Source: Oscillospiraceae bacterium (GTDB taxonomy: Bacteria > Bacillota > Clostridia > Oscillospirales > UBA929). From it: a DNA stretch of 50,117 nt. The notes beneath the pieces were generated by a model. It was not told the DNA's origin. It saw only the letters and a list, made by a program, of their open reading frames with translations, and ran no database searches. The DNA lies in contig JAIRUW010000036.1 in the NCBI GenBank assembly GCA_031254195.1, positions 1-50,117 on the forward strand, written 5' to 3'. Positions 15,576-24,353 of the stretch are shown here, one piece after another (position 1 is the first letter of the stretch; every line of letters starts with the position of its first letter). The position numbers and the translations under genes were made by a program.

Positions 15576-17924
15576 TTACGAACGTATGATAACGCCTAAA
15601 CCGTCTTGCAGTTTCTTTAGTATCTTCGCGACCGCGGCCTCCGCTTCGTCGTCGCGCAATGTGCGGTCGGGGGCGCGGAAGGTCAGACGGTAGGCGAGGC
15701 TGCGCGAATCCTCAGGGATACTCCTGCCTTCATAAACGTCAAACAACACGCAATCTTCCAGCAGCGCTCCGCCCGCCTTGCAAATGATGGCCACGATTTC
15801 GGCGGCGGGGGTTTCCTTCTTGCAGATAAGCGCGAGGTCGCGGGAGATGGCGGGGAAGCGCGGCAGCGAAGCAAACACCGCGTCGGGCCGCGCGAGTTCG
15901 ATCAGGGCTTCCGCGTCCAGCTCGCACACGGCGGCATGAGGCGGAAAGCCGAGGGACGGGTGCAACTCACCCAGAACCCCCAAAACCCGCCCGCCGATAC
16001 TGACCGAAGCGCTACGCCCGGGGTGCAGCGACGGCTCTTCCGCGCGGGCGAAAACAGCTTCCTTGCGGCAGAAGCGTCCCAGAAGCGTCTCGACGACGCC
16101 TTTGAGCGCAAGGAAATCCATCCCGCCGCCATAGCCGCCCAATATCAAGCGCCGTGTTTCGAGCGGGAGCCGCCCGCCTTCGTCGGTATAAATCATGTTC
16201 AGCTCATACAATCGCGCCTCGGGGTTTCTGACCGCGGCATTGTGAGACAGCGCCTCTATAAACGAGGGAAGCAATGCCGTGCGCATGATGCTGTGCTCTT
16301 CTCCCAGCGGGTTTTGAATGACCTTTGCCTTGTCCGCCGTCAAACGCGCCGCGTCAAGATCCGCCGGGCCGATGAACGAATAGGTGAGCATCTCATAAAA
16401 GCCCAGCGAAACGCATAACCCGTGCAGCTGTGCCCGCAATTTTTGCGGCTCTGTCAGCCAGCCTTGATTTTTCGAGGGGGGCAGTGTGGCGGGGATATTA
16501 TCATACCCGTGAAGGCGCGCCGCCTCTTCCGCCAAATCCTGCCATATCGACACATCCCGCCGCCATGACGGCACGACCACCGCGCCGTCCTTGACGGTGA
16601 ACCCAAGCGATTCCAGCAGTTCGTTGACATCAGGGATGGCGACGCCTAGGTGTTTTTCAATTTGCTCCCTTGTAAACGGCACCGTTACCGGAGGCGTGGG
16701 TCCGGCCTGTACATCGGCAGTCCCCGAAAGCACCGTTCCGGCGTTCAGCTCTTCAATCAGCTTACAGGCTCTCTCCATCGCGGCCGGCGCCATAGCGGGG
16801 TCAAGCCCTTTCTCAAAGCGGGAGGACGAATCGGTGCGCATGGAGAGCGACAGGGCCGTTTTGCGCACAGACGGGCCGTTGAAGTTAGCAGATTCAAAGA
16901 CGATCGTCCTTGTTTTCTCCGTAATCTCGCTCCCCGCGCCGCCCATCACGCCCGCCAGCGCCACCGCGTTGTTCGCGTCGGCAATGACCAGCATGGACGG
17001 CTCTAAAGCGCGTTCTTTCTCGTCCAGCGTCTTCAGCGTCTCACCGGCGCGCGCCGCGCGGACGACGATCTGTTTATCCTGAATATAGGCGTAATCGAAC
17101 GCGTGCATCGGCTGCCCTGTCTCCAGCATGACATAGTTGGTGATGTCCACGATGTTGTTGATTGGGCGAACCCCGCAAGCGCGAAGCCGGCGGCGCATCC
17201 ACAGGGGCGAAAGGCCGATTGTAATGTCTTTGACCACGCGCGCCGAGTAGCGCGGGCAGAGAGCATCATTCTCGACGGTAACGGTGAGGACTTGCGTGAT
17301 CTCACCCTGTAAGGGGTCGCGCGGCGCGTCCGTTTGCCCGTTGAACGGAAGGCGCAGGGTAGCGGCGGCCTCCCGCGCCAAACCGATGACCGACAGGCAG
17401 TCGGGGCGGTTGTTCGTTATCTCAAACTCCAAAACCGTATCCCGCAGCATCAGCGCCTCCACGGCATCCGTGCCGACAGCAAAGCTGTCGTCAAGGATGA
17501 GGATGCCGTCCGCGTCGGAGTCGGGCTGGTCGTGCCCGTCTAATCCCAGTTCGTCGCCGGAACACAGCATTCCCTGCGATTCCAAACCGCGCATCTTGCC
17601 CGTTTTAATCTTCTTGCCGCCCGGAAGCAGCGCTTCGTCCAACGCCGCGGGGATGACGGCCCCGGCAAACACATTGTCCGCGCCGGTGACAATCTGCCTC
17701 GGCGTGCCGTCCCCAACGTCGACCGAGCAGACAAACAATCTGTCGGCGTCCGGGTGCTTTTCAATGGCCAGCACTTTCCCTATGACTACATTTTGGATGT
17801 CCGCGCCCAACTCGGTAACCGTCTCGACCTTGCTCCCGCTCATCGTCAGCGCGTGGGCCAGTTCCTTCGGCGTGACCCCGTCTAAACGGACGTATTCCTT
17901 TAGCCAATTATATGAACATTTCAT
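15576..17924 (-). CDS. pheT: Phenylalanine--tRNA ligase beta subunit
   Basis: A 782-residue protein, normal for PheT. An N-terminal tRNA-binding (EMAP-like) domain covers roughly 40-150 (VIGKVLAIEKHPDADRLFVC). B3/B4 editing and B5 domains follow (NNIVDITNYVMLETGQPMHAFD; GLDPAMA). The ferredoxin-fold anticodon-binding domain closes the protein (PRFPAISRDLALICKKE). With PheS it forms the (alpha-beta)2 enzyme that charges tRNA-Phe and edits Tyr mischarging. It follows pheS by 11 nt. Confidence 0.97.
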   Translation of the reverse strand: MKCSYNWLKEYVRLDGVTPKELAHALTMSGSKVETVTELGADIQNVVIGKVLAIEKHPDADRLFVCSVDVGDGTPRQIVTGADNVFAGAVIPAALDEALLPGGKKIKTGKMRGLESQGMLCSGDELGLDGHDQPDSDADGILILDDSFAVGTDAVEALMLRDTVLEFEITNNRPDCLSVIGLAREAAATLRLPFNGQTDAPRDPLQGEITQVLTVTVENDALCPRYSARVVKDITIGLSPLWMRRRLRACGVRPINNIVDITNYVMLETGQPMHAFDYAYIQDKQIVVRAARAGETLKTLDEKERALEPSMLVIADANNAVALAGVMGGAGSEITEKTRTIVFESANFNGPSVRKTALSLSMRTDSSSRFEKGLDPAMAPAAMERACKLIEELNAGTVLSGTADVQAGPTPPVTVPFTREQIEKHLGVAIPDVNELLESLGFTVKDGAVVVPSWRRDVSIWQDLAEEAARLHGYDNIPATLPPSKNQGWLTEPQKLRAQLHGLCVSLGFYEMLTYSFIGPADLDAARLTADKAKVIQNPLGEEHSIMRTALLPSFIEALSHNAAVRNPEARLYELNMIYTDEGGRLPLETRRLILGGYGGGMDFLALKGVVETLLGRFCRKEAVFARAEEPSLHPGRSASVSIGGRVLGVLGELHPSLGFPPHAAVCELDAEALIELARPDAVFASLPRFPAISRDLALICKKETPAAEIVAIICKAGGALLEDCVLFDVYEGRSIPEDSRSLAYRLTFRAPDRTLRDDEAEAAVAKILKKLQDGLGVIIRS

Positions 17925-17935
17925 CTTCTTACCCC

Positions 17936-18958
17936 TTAGAACTGTTTCAGGAAGCGCATATCGTTTTCGTACAGCAGGCGCAGATCGTTGATCTTATACC
18001 GCATCAGGGTCAGCCGCTCGATACCCACGCCGAACGCGAAGCCGCTGTAAACGCTTGCGTCGATGCCGCAGCGGTCTAAGACCGCCGGGTGGACCATGCC
18101 GCTTCCCAGCATTTCGATCCATCCCTCAAACTTACACATCCGGCAGCCCTCCCCGCGGCAGGCGAAACACTGTAAGTCCACCTCGGCCGACGGTTCGGTG
18201 TAGGGGAAATGGTGCGGGCGGAAGCGCAGCTTTACGTCGGGGCCGTACAGCCCTTCCATCATGGTCTGCAACGCGCCCTTCAAATCGCCCATCGTAAGCC
18301 CTTTATCCACCGCCAGGCACTCGATTTGGTGGAAGTGGGCGGAGTGGGTGGCGTCGATTTCGTCCTTGCGGTAGGTTTTTCCGGGGGAGATGATACGGAT
18401 CGGCGGCTTAGCCTGCTCCATCACACGGATCTGCACAGACGATGTCTGGGTGCGGAGAATGGTTTCATCATCAAAGTAGAAGGTGTCCTGCGGGTCGCGG
18501 GCGGGGTGGTCGGGGCCGGTGTTCAGCGCGTCGAAACAGTAATATGTTGTCTCGATCTCAGGGCCCTCCGCGACCGTAAAGCCCATCCCGAGGAATATCT
18601 TGACCACATCGTCCAATACTGTCTGCATCGGGTGGCGGCGCCCTGTATGGAATGGCTTGCCGGGCAATGTGACGTCCACCGTCTCATCCGCCAGCCGCTT
18701 GATAAGCTCCTTCTCCGCGATCGTCCCCGACGCCTTCTCCAGCGCGCCCTCGACCGCCGCGCGGACGTCGTTGGCAAACGCGCCGATAGAAGGCCGCTCC
18801 TCGGGGGACAGCGAGCCCATCTGCTTTAGGATGGCGGTCAGCTCGCCCTTTTTGCCAAGGAACCCGACCCGTATATTCTCAAGCGTCATGGCGTCCCGCG
18901 CATTGCGGACGGCGTCCAGCGCTTTGTCGCGCAGCTCTTCTAAATTCTTATGCAGCAT
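17936..18958 (-). CDS. pheS: Phenylalanine--tRNA ligase alpha subunit
   Basis: A 340-residue class II synthetase subunit. The N-terminal coiled-coil tRNA-binding arm is followed by the catalytic core with motif 2 (RTQTSSVQIRVM, KTYRKDEIDATHSAHFHQIEC) and motif 3 (GFAFGVGIERLTLMRY). ATG 18958 is preferred because AAGAGGTG lies just before it; the longer frame starting at 18976 overlaps the promoter. Divergent from leuA with overlapping promoters. No T-box leader fits in the 57-nt gap. Confidence 0.97.
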   Translation of the reverse strand: MLHKNLEELRDKALDAVRNARDAMTLENIRVGFLGKKGELTAILKQMGSLSPEERPSIGAFANDVRAAVEGALEKASGTIAEKELIKRLADETVDVTLPGKPFHTGRRHPMQTVLDDVVKIFLGMGFTVAEGPEIETTYYCFDALNTGPDHPARDPQDTFYFDDETILRTQTSSVQIRVMEQAKPPIRIISPGKTYRKDEIDATHSAHFHQIECLAVDKGLTMGDLKGALQTMMEGLYGPDVKLRFRPHHFPYTEPSAEVDLQCFACRGEGCRMCKFEGWIEMLGSGMVHPAVLDRCGIDASVYSGFAFGVGIERLTLMRYKINDLRLLYENDMRFLKQF

Positions 18959-18968
18959 ACAACACCTC

Positions 18969-18997
18969 TTGACCATAGTTTCAGCTTAGTATATACT
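18969..18997 (+). promoter_or_regulatory. Promoter of leuA
   Basis: TTGACC (18969-18974), 17 nt, TATACT (18992-18997), about 36 nt before the leuA ATG. It shares the palindrome AGTATATACT with the divergent pheS promoter. Confidence 0.7.
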
Positions 18998-19016
18998 ACT
19001 GCCAACCAGTTTTCAA
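18988..19016 (-). promoter_or_regulatory. Promoter of pheST
   Basis: TTGAAA (19011-19016), 17 nt, TATACT (18988-18993) on the minus strand, about 30 nt before the pheS ATG. The -10 box overlaps the leuA -10 box. Confidence 0.7.
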
Positions 19017-19033
19017 CAGGAAAGTGATAAACC

Positions 19034-20590
19034 ATGCCCAGAACCATCAAAATCCTTGATACGACATTGCGCGACGGGGAGCAGTCGCCCGGCTGCTCGA
19101 TGAAGCCGGCTGAGAAGCTGGAGGTCGCCCGCGCCCTTGAGCGTTTGCGCGTCGATATTATCGAGGCGGGGTTCCCCGCGTCGTCGCCCGGCGACAAGGA
19201 CGCGGTCGCGGCTGTGACCGGCCAGATTAAAGACTGTGCCGTGGCCGCGCTCTGCCGCTGCCGCGACAGCGACATCTACGCGGCATGGGACGCGCTTAGA
19301 AATGCTGCCGCGCCGCGCCTGCATGTGTTTTTGGCAACCAGCGATCTGCATATGGAGAAGAAGCTCCGCATGACGCGCAAGCAGGTTTTAGACAGCGCCG
19401 CCGATGCCGTGCGGTACGCGAGGAAATATTGTACCGACGTACAGTTCTCCGCAGAAGACGCCACCCGCTCCGACCGCGATTTCCTCTGCCGCGTCTTTGA
19501 AGCGGCGATTGCGGCGGGCGCGGCCACGGTCAACATCGCCGACACGGTAGGCTACGCGCTGCCGGAGGAGCTGTCGGCGCTGGTGCGGTATGTTTTTGAG
19601 AATTGCAAAGGGATAGAGGGCGTGACTGTCGCTGTTCACCCGCACAACGATTTGGGGATGGCAACCGCCAATGCCCTCGCCGGCGTCTCCGCCGGGGCGG
19701 GGCAGGCCGAGGTCACGTTATGCGGCATCGGCGAGCGGGCGGGCAACGCGTCGCTGGAGGAGACCGTCATGGGCCTGCGCACCCGGCAAAATGCGCTGGA
19801 CGCGTCCTGCCGGGTCGAAACGCGGCATATCTACCGGAGCGCGAGGCTTTTGCAATCCATCATCGGCCTGCAAGTACAGCCCAATAAGCCCATCATCGGC
19901 AAAAACGCGTTCGCACACGAGGCGGGCATCCACCAGCACGGCGTGATGGCCGACCGGCTGACCTATGAGATCATAAGCCCCGAAAGCGTCGGCATCCCGC
20001 AGCGGGAGATGGTGCTGGGCAAGCACTCGGGCCGCCGCGCCTTTGAGGAGACGGTGAAAAGTCTGGGCTTTACCTTAGATGAAGGCGAACTGCAAACTGT
20101 ATTCAATGCGTTCAAAGCGCTGGCGGACAAGAAAAAAGCCGTCACAGACAGCGACATCGAGGCGCTTATCAAGGACAGCGGGCGCGAAGCCGAGGGGTAC
20201 TACCGCTTGGAGAGCTTTGTCATTAATTCCGGCAACACCATTGACGGCACCGCCATCTTAAAACTGACGGTGGGGCAGCCGGCGGCAGAGAGCGGGCAGG
20301 AAGCCTCTCCCTTGTCACCCGATGCGCTGGACAGTGAATCCAGCGTCACGCTGGTGGCGTTCGGCGACGGGCCGGTGGACGCGGCATTCAAGGCTGTCAA
20401 TAGCCTGGCGGGGGAGTTTACGCTGAAGAGCTATTCACTCAACGCCATCACCGACGGCGGCGACGCGCTGGGCGAGGCCTTGGTGCGCATTGAAAATGGC
20501 AAAGGGCAGTATACAGGGCGCGGCGTCTCGACCGACATCATCGAGGCGAGTATCAAGGCGTACTTGAACGCCGTCAATAAGTCATTATGA
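19034..20590 (+). CDS. leuA: 2-isopropylmalate synthase
   Basis: A 518-residue DRE-TIM metallolyase. [17 protein letters not shown] is at the N-terminus, [12 protein letters not shown] carries the metal-binding His pair, and [12 protein letters not shown] and [15 protein letters not shown] follow in the barrel. A C-terminal LeuA allosteric domain (from about 395, with [20 protein letters not shown]) suggests leucine feedback control. It condenses acetyl-CoA with 2-oxoisovalerate, the first step of leucine synthesis. The ATG follows CAGGAAAG; the stop overlaps the cimA start by ATGA. Confidence 0.96.
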   Translation: MPRTIKILDTTLRDGEQSPGCSMKPAEKLEVARALERLRVDIIEAGFPASSPGDKDAVAAVTGQIKDCAVAALCRCRDSDIYAAWDALRNAAAPRLHVFLATSDLHMEKKLRMTRKQVLDSAADAVRYARKYCTDVQFSAEDATRSDRDFLCRVFEAAIAAGAATVNIADTVGYALPEELSALVRYVFENCKGIEGVTVAVHPHNDLGMATANALAGVSAGAGQAEVTLCGIGERAGNASLEETVMGLRTRQNALDASCRVETRHIYRSARLLQSIIGLQVQPNKPIIGKNAFAHEAGIHQHGVMADRLTYEIISPESVGIPQREMVLGKHSGRRAFEETVKSLGFTLDEGELQTVFNAFKALADKKKAVTDSDIEALIKDSGREAEGYYRLESFVINSGNTIDGTAILKLTVGQPAAESGQEASPLSPDALDSESSVTLVAFGDGPVDAAFKAVNSLAGEFTLKSYSLNAITDGGDALGEALVRIENGKGQYTGRGVSTDIIEASIKAYLNAVNKSL

Positions 20591-22167
20591 GGAAAATTGC
20601 CGTCCTTGACACCACCCTGCGCGATGGGGCGCAGGGCGTGGGGGTGCAGTTCTCTGTGGACGACCGCCTAGCCGTAGCGCGGCTGCTGGACGATTTGGGC
20701 GTGGATTATATCGAGGCGGGGCAGCCTTCGGCAAGCCTTGCCGACGCTGATTTTTTCGCGAGAAGGCCGGTTTTGAAGCACGCTAAGCTGACGGCCTTCG
20801 GCGCGACCGCGCGAAAAGGCGTCCCGCCGGAAGCCGATACGGGGCTGGCGGCGCTTCTGGCCGCGGAGACGGGGACGGTCACTCTCTTCGGCAAAGCATC
20901 GCGGTTACAGGTCGAGACGGTTTTGCGCTGCGGGCCGGAGGAGAACCTTATCATGATTGAGCAATCGGTGGCGTTCCTCAAAAGCCGGGGGCGGGAAGTA
21001 ATCTACGACGCCGAGCACTTTTTTGGCGGTTACCGCGAAGACCCCGGTTACGCGCTGGAAACGCTGTACGCCGCGCGGAGGGGCGGCGCGGATACGCTGG
21101 TGCTCTGTGATACGGTGGGCGGCGCCCTGCCCGACGAGATAGAGCGGGCGGTCAGGGACGTCTGCAACCGGTTTACCGTCCCGATTGGCATCCATACCCA
21201 CAACGACGGAGGGATGGCCGCCGCCAACAGCGTCGTCGCTGTCTTAGCGGGCGCGTCGCATGTGCAGGGCACGATAGGCGGCATAGGCGAACGCTGCGGG
21301 AACGCCGACCTTGTCACGGTCATCGCGGGCTTGCAGCTCAAGCGGGACACACGCTGTATCCCCGACGCGTCACTGCCGGAGCTGACGCGCACGGCCCGCG
21401 CCGTCGCCGACATCGCCAACCTGGCGATACCGCAAAACACGCCCTATGTGGGCGAAAACGCCTTTGTGCATAAAGCGGGAATGCACATCGACGGCGTGAT
21501 GAAGATCCCTGCGGCATTTGAGCATGTCTCGCCCACGTCGGTGGGCAACCGCCGGGGCTTTGCCGCCAGCGAGCTGGCGGGGCGCTCGTTTATATTGAGG
21601 CAGGTACAGCATGTCTTCCCGGGCAGGGTGCTTGACAAAGACAGCCCGGAGATTGTTTCCTTTATGGAGGCGCTGAAAGAGGACGCGCGGCTGGGCGTCT
21701 CTTATGAAGCCGCCGAAGCGAGCCTGAACTTGCGGATTGTAAAGCATTTTGGCGCGGTTCAGCCCGCGTTCGATTTGACGCAAATGCGCGTCATCGCCGA
21801 GCACCCCGCGCCGGAACAGGAATCTACCGCGATACTGAACCTGCGCGCGGGCGGCCGGGACAAACTCACGGCGGGGCAGGGGTACGGCCCGGTACACGCG
21901 CTGGAACAAGCGCTGACAAAGGCGCTGGAAGGCATTTACCCCGAAATCAAGGATATAAGGCTTACCGATTATAAGGTACGCGTCCTCAACCCCGACGGCG
22001 CGACGGCGGCGCGGGTGCGGGTGCTGATTACCTCGACCGACGGGGCGTCGGTCTGGTCGACAGTCGGCGTATCGGACAATATCGTTTGGGCGTCATGGCA
22101 GGCGCTGAGTGACAGCGTGGAATATTTTTTATGGAACAGGAGGACGGCCGGATGGACGGAAAAATGA
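20587..22167 (+). CDS. cimA: (R)-citramalate synthase
   Basis: A 526-residue relative of LeuA with the citramalate synthase signature start [44 protein letters not shown]-like GENAFVHKAGMHIDGVMK and a C-terminal regulatory domain. It joins acetyl-CoA and pyruvate to citramalate, opening the threonine-independent route to 2-oxobutyrate and isoleucine. Coupled to leuA by ATGA, so the two paralogues are made together and compete for acetyl-CoA. The 3' end overlaps the methyltransferase start. Confidence 0.94.
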   Translation: MRKIAVLDTTLRDGAQGVGVQFSVDDRLAVARLLDDLGVDYIEAGQPSASLADADFFARRPVLKHAKLTAFGATARKGVPPEADTGLAALLAAETGTVTLFGKASRLQVETVLRCGPEENLIMIEQSVAFLKSRGREVIYDAEHFFGGYREDPGYALETLYAARRGGADTLVLCDTVGGALPDEIERAVRDVCNRFTVPIGIHTHNDGGMAAANSVVAVLAGASHVQGTIGGIGERCGNADLVTVIAGLQLKRDTRCIPDASLPELTRTARAVADIANLAIPQNTPYVGENAFVHKAGMHIDGVMKIPAAFEHVSPTSVGNRRGFAASELAGRSFILRQVQHVFPGRVLDKDSPEIVSFMEALKEDARLGVSYEAAEASLNLRIVKHFGAVQPAFDLTQMRVIAEHPAPEQESTAILNLRAGGRDKLTAGQGYGPVHALEQALTKALEGIYPEIKDIRLTDYKVRVLNPDGATAARVRVLITSTDGASVWSTVGVSDNIVWASWQALSDSVEYFLWNRRTAGWTEK

Positions 22168-22949
22168 TTCATCTTCCCTATGTAGACGGGGGACAAGGGT
22201 TTGATTTTGGCAAAACGTCGAGAAATTACGCAAAATACAGGGATATTTATCCTGTGTCATTCTATGAGGAACTGCACGGCTACCGAATCGGTACGGAGGG
22301 GCAGAATGTCCTTGATTTGGGGACGGGGACAGGCGTTGTCCCGCGTCATATGGCACGCTATGGCGCGAAATGGACGGGCGCGGATATATCAGAGGAGCAG
22401 ATAAGCGAGGCGCGGGAGCTATCGAAAGGGCTGCCCATTGATTATCTTGTTTTCCCCGCCGACGAAAACCCCTTTGCCGACGACAGCTTCGACGCGGTCA
22501 CAGCCTGCCAGTGTTTTTGGTATTTTCCCAAAGACACCTCGATGCCTGAAATCAGGCGGGTCTTGAAGAAAGGCGGACGCTTCGCCGTGCTGTCTATGGT
22601 TCACCTGCCGGGAGAGAGTGAGATCGTCAGGCTCGGAGAAGAGATCGTACTGAAATACAACCCGTCGTGGAGCGGCGCGAATTTTCAGCGGATGCGGCTT
22701 TCACCGCCCGATTGGCTGCACCATGGGTTTGCCGTCGCCGACCAGCGCGAATATGTGAAGGACGTAACCTTTACGCGTGAAAGCTGGCACGGGCGGATGC
22801 TTTCCTGCCGCGGGGTCGGCGCGTCGATGCCGCCGGATCTGGCTGGACGGTTTGACGAGGAGCACCGCGCCATGCTGCTTGCGGCTGCCGAGGAGTCTTT
22901 TGCGATTCCCCATCAATTTACCTATGAGATATACGATGTCATCAAGTAA
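22152..22949 (+). CDS. Class I SAM-dependent methyltransferase
   Basis: A 265-residue protein with motif I NVLDLGTGTGVVPRHMA, an acidic end of strand 2 (GADISEEQI), a motif IV-like region (DSFDAVTACQCFWYF) and VLKKGGRFAVLSM. This resembles ubiquinone/menaquinone-type and small-molecule methyltransferases (Methyltransf_11). Start 22152 is chosen because AGGAGG is at 22138-22143; an upstream ATG at 22131 has no such site. It overlaps the cimA end by 16 nt. The substrate cannot be told. Confidence 0.85.
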   Translation: MDGKMIHLPYVDGGQGFDFGKTSRNYAKYRDIYPVSFYEELHGYRIGTEGQNVLDLGTGTGVVPRHMARYGAKWTGADISEEQISEARELSKGLPIDYLVFPADENPFADDSFDAVTACQCFWYFPKDTSMPEIRRVLKKGGRFAVLSMVHLPGESEIVRLGEEIVLKYNPSWSGANFQRMRLSPPDWLHHGFAVADQREYVKDVTFTRESWHGRMLSCRGVGASMPPDLAGRFDEEHRAMLLAAAEESFAIPHQFTYEIYDVIK

Positions 22950-22964
22950 AGGAGAACGTTATCT

Positions 22965-24317
22965 ATGCTATCTGTAAAAGAGCTTTACCAATCCCCCGAA
23001 GCGTATACCGAGGTTGCCGTCAACGGCTGGCTGCGCACCGTTCGGGACATGAAAAACATCGCCTTTTTAGAGCTGAGCGACGGCAGTACAATCAAAAACG
23101 TTCAGCTTGTCGCCGACGAGACACTGCCCAACTTCCGCGAGGCGGCGTCGCTCGGCGTGGGGGCGGCGGTGCGCGCGAAAGGGACGGTCAAGCTCACGCC
23201 GGACGCCAAGCAGCCGTTTGAAATCGTGCTTACCGAACTTTCGGTGGAAGGGGATTGCCCGTCGGATTACCCGCTGCAAAAGAAGCGCCACAGCTTTGAG
23301 TTCCTGCGCACCATGGCGCACCTGCGCCCGCGCACAAATACGCTGGGCGCGGTCTTCCGCGTCCGCAGCGAGTGCGCCTACGCTATCCATACCTTCTTCC
23401 ATGACCGCGGGTTTGTCTACGCCCACACGCCCATCATCACGACCAGCGACGGCGAGGGCGCGGGGGAGATGTTCCGCGTTACGACATTGGAGCCAGGCGA
23501 AACGGATTTTTCCAAGGATTTCTTCGGCCAATACACCGGCCTGACCGTGACGGGACAGCTGGAAGCCGAAACCTTTGCGCAGGCGTTTTCCAAGACCTAT
23601 ACCTTTGGGCCGACCTTCCGCGCGGAGCACAGCAACACGCCGCGCCACGCCGCCGAGTTTTGGATGATCGAGCCGGAGATGGCCTTCTGCGACCTCTTTG
23701 AGGATATGCAGATTGCGGAGGATATGGTCAAGTATGTCGTGGGGTACCTTTTGAAGAATTGCGCCGCGGAGCTGGAGTTTTTCAATCAGTGGATCGACAA
23801 GACGCTGCTGGAACGCCTCAACGCGCTGGTGAACGCCGGGTTTGCCCGGATGACCTATGAGGACGCCCTGAAACATTTGGAAAAAGCGCAGGACAAGTTT
23901 ACTTTTCCGGTGAAATGGGGCTGTGACATCGCCACGGAATTTGAGCGCTACCTGACCGATCAGGTCGTCGGCGGGCCGGTGTTCGTCTATAATTACCCAA
24001 AGGAAATCAAGGCGTTTTATATGCGGCTCAATGACGACGACAGAACCGTCGCCGCCACCGACCTGCTTGTCCCCGCCGTGGGCGAACTGATTGGCGGCAG
24101 CCAGCGCGAGGAGCGGCATGATGTGCTGCTGCGGCGCATAGAGGAGTGCGGGCTTCACCCCTCGGACTATGAGTGGTACATCGATTTGCGCAAATACGGC
24201 TCTACAGTCCATTCCGGCTTTGGCATCGGCTTTGAGCGGCTGATCATGTACGTCACCGGAATGCAGAACATCCGCGACGTGATACCTTTCCCGAGGACGA
24301 CAGGCTCGGCGCAATAA
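22965..24317 (+). CDS. asnS: Asparagine--tRNA ligase
   Basis: A 450-residue class IIb synthetase. The N-terminal OB-fold ([19 protein letters not shown]) binds the anticodon. The catalytic core has motif 2 ([20 protein letters not shown]) and motif 3 ([15 protein letters not shown]), and the protein ends in FPRTTGSAQ. The AsnRS-like [17 protein letters not shown] separates it from aspartyl enzymes. AAGGAGAA precedes the ATG. Confidence 0.96.
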   Translation: MLSVKELYQSPEAYTEVAVNGWLRTVRDMKNIAFLELSDGSTIKNVQLVADETLPNFREAASLGVGAAVRAKGTVKLTPDAKQPFEIVLTELSVEGDCPSDYPLQKKRHSFEFLRTMAHLRPRTNTLGAVFRVRSECAYAIHTFFHDRGFVYAHTPIITTSDGEGAGEMFRVTTLEPGETDFSKDFFGQYTGLTVTGQLEAETFAQAFSKTYTFGPTFRAEHSNTPRHAAEFWMIEPEMAFCDLFEDMQIAEDMVKYVVGYLLKNCAAELEFFNQWIDKTLLERLNALVNAGFARMTYEDALKHLEKAQDKFTFPVKWGCDIATEFERYLTDQVVGGPVFVYNYPKEIKAFYMRLNDDDRTVAATDLLVPAVGELIGGSQREERHDVLLRRIEECGLHPSDYEWYIDLRKYGSTVHSGFGIGFERLIMYVTGMQNIRDVIPFPRTTGSAQ

Positions 24318-24353
24318 ATGATAACAAATACGATAAAAAGGAAGTGGGTCGAA

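Noticed and set aside
18959..19033. T-box leader for pheST or leuA
   Set aside because: The gap is too short and holds only the two overlapping promoters; no T-box sequence is present.
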